Positions 62,790 to 64,000 of a stretch of DNA of 64,000 nt are shown one piece after another. Below the pieces are notes generated by a model. The model was not told the origin of the DNA. It was given only the letters and a program-made list of their open reading frames with translations, and ran no database searches. The first letter of the stretch is position 1. Every line of letters begins with the position of its first letter. The translations under genes and the position numbers were made by a program. Source of the stretch: Salsipaludibacter sp963812245 (lineage in GTDB: Bacteria; Actinomycetota; Nitriliruptoria; Nitriliruptorales; Nitriliruptoraceae); assembly GCA_963812245.1 (NCBI GenBank), contig CAWEUK010000002.1:682001-746000 (forward strand), given 5' to 3'.

Positions 62790-64000
62790 GCGCCACACTT
62801 CGGGCACATCCTCGCGAGCAGGACCCGGCGCCGCCGGCGCGCCCGGGCGGCCCCAGGGGTGGTGGCATCGGCGCCGACGCGACAAGGCCGGCGTGCGCCG
62901 ACCATGGGCGGTCGCTGCCGCAGTCGTCGCGGCGGCGGTGGTCGCACCGTTGGCCGGGGTGCTGTTGTCGCTGTTGACACCGACGACGGACGTGTGGCGA
63001 CTGCTGTGGGAGACCCGGCTGGTCGAGATGGTCGTGTCCACGTTCGTGCTGATGGTCGGCGTCGTCGTCGCCACCCTGGTGGTTGGTGGTGGCCTGGCGT
63101 GGTTGACCGCGATCCATCGGTTCCCCGGCGAGTCGCATGCTGTCGTGGATGCTGGTGCTGCCATTGGCGATGCCCGCCTACGTGCTGGGATTCGTCGCGA
63201 TCGGCCTGCTGGATGCGCCCGGGCCCGGTGCAGTCCGCTCCTGCGTGCCCTGACGGGTGCCGAGGGGTCCTTGTTCAACCCTCGTTCGATGGGGATGGCG
63301 ATCGTCGTGTTCACCCTGGCGCTGTATCCCTACGTCTACCTGCAGGCCCGTGCCGCGCTCGGGGAGCAGTCGGCGACGCCCTACCACGCCGCACGGACGC
63401 TGGGTCTGTCACCGGCGGCGGCGGCCCGGCGCGTGCTGTTGCCGTTGGCGCGCCCGGCCCTGGCCGCGGGGGCGGCCCTGGTCGCCATGGAGACACTCAC
63501 CGACTTCGCCACCGTGCAGTACTTCAACGTCACCACGGTCTCGGTGGGCGTCGAACAGGTCTGGTACGGCATGTTCGAACGCGGTGCCGCGGCCGAGCTG
63601 GCCAGCACCGTGCTGGTGATGGCCGCGGTCGTCATCCTGGGTGAGCGGCGCACTGCGAGGCCGTGCGCGCTACGAACAGCGCGGTCGCGGTGGCGGGATC
63701 GAGCCGATCAGGCTGCCGGGGCGCGCGCGGGTGGGCTGCCACCGCGGCGTGCGTCACGGTGCTCGCAGGCGCCTTCGTCATTCCGGCCCTGCAGTTGGTG
63801 GTGTGGTCGTCGCAAGCCAGCCTGGTCGGGCCCGGTGGCATCGACTCGCGCTACCTGACCTACCTGGGCAACAGCGCGATGCTCGCCGTGATCACCGCCG
63901 TCGTGTGCGTGGCCGTGGGCCTGGTGCTGGTGAATGCGGTTCGCCTCAGCGGCGATCGCACCACCCCGCGATTGGTGGGGGTGGCCAACCTGGGATACGC
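62786..64000 (+). CDS. Fe(3+)-type ABC transporter permease, 3'-truncated (several frameshifts)
   Basis: GTG at 62786 overlaps the fbpA stop. Two-module permease: WAVAAAVVAAAVVAPLAGVLLSLL, VEMVVSTFVLMVGVVVATLVVGGGLAWLTAIHRFPG, LPLAMPAYVLGFVAIGLL, the EAA-like loop TPYHAARTLGLSPAAAARRVLLPLARPAL, and AMETLTDFATVQYFNVTTVSVGVEQVWYGM. A second transmembrane module begins near 63720 and runs off the window. Shifts lie near 62880, 63135, 63225 and 63640. The ATPase subunit is presumably beyond 64000. Confidence 0.82.

Overview
The window is a GC-rich chromosomal segment from an actinobacterium. The best evidence is gene order: tRNA-Thr, tRNA-Met, tuf, rpmG, a hadA/hadB-like pair, tRNA-Trp, secE, nusG, rplK, rplA, rplJ, rplL, rpoB, rpoC, in the actinobacterial style. 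Supporting evidence is a MauE/methylamine-dehydrogenase-light-chain-like surface protein with CWB2 cell-wall repeats, a DtxR/IdeR-type iron box and a type-2 IleRS. A deep lineage such as Nitriliruptoria is possible, but that is inference.

Layout. 1-7.1 kb: acetate/acetyl-phosphate genes (pta, ackA), a secreted M15-like peptidase, a YceI protein, a thioredoxin-fold protein and tryptophan 2,3-dioxygenase. 7.2-11.8 kb (minus): a complete selenocysteine system, selD, tRNA-Sec, selA, selB. 11.9-16.8 kb (plus): a tightly overlapping operon of MauE-like and MauD-like redox proteins, a membrane protein, a conserved unknown and a Tat-exported, Cys-rich MADH-light-chain-like protein anchored by CWB2 repeats; this is the most interesting locus. 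17-20.3 kb: Nei-type glycosylase and two methionine biosynthesis genes. 20.4-24.6 kb: QueA-like enzyme, SDR, SoxR, DUF2332, YajQ. 24.7-47.1 kb: tRNAs and the translation/transcription block, interrupted by repeat arrays and by a reverse-strand mannitol PTS (mtlA-mtlD). 47.1-54.1 kb: lipoproteins, hydrolases and a small ArsR-AHSA1 operon. 54.2-64 kb: ileS, an FAD amine-oxidase-like enzyme, a flippase-like/glycosyltransferase fusion, and an iron-box-controlled epimerase-fbpA-fbpB operon running off the end.

Sequence quality. Many genes are split between reading frames, including genes that cannot be dispensable in a living cell (rpoB, nusG, ileS), while rpoC, tuf, selA, selB and others are clean. 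I read these as indel errors in a draft or metagenomic assembly, not pseudogenes, and give each such gene as one feature with the approximate shift positions.

How the genes work together. MauE and MauD are, in methylamine utilisers, the factors needed to form the many disulfides of the small dehydrogenase subunit; here they sit beside a 16-cysteine domain of the same type but with no heavy chain or MauG in view. Dispersed hairpins with a constant loop core, GAGCGCAGCGAG, lie in intercistronic gaps of the ribosomal block and build the tandem arrays at 27.1 and 36.4 kb.
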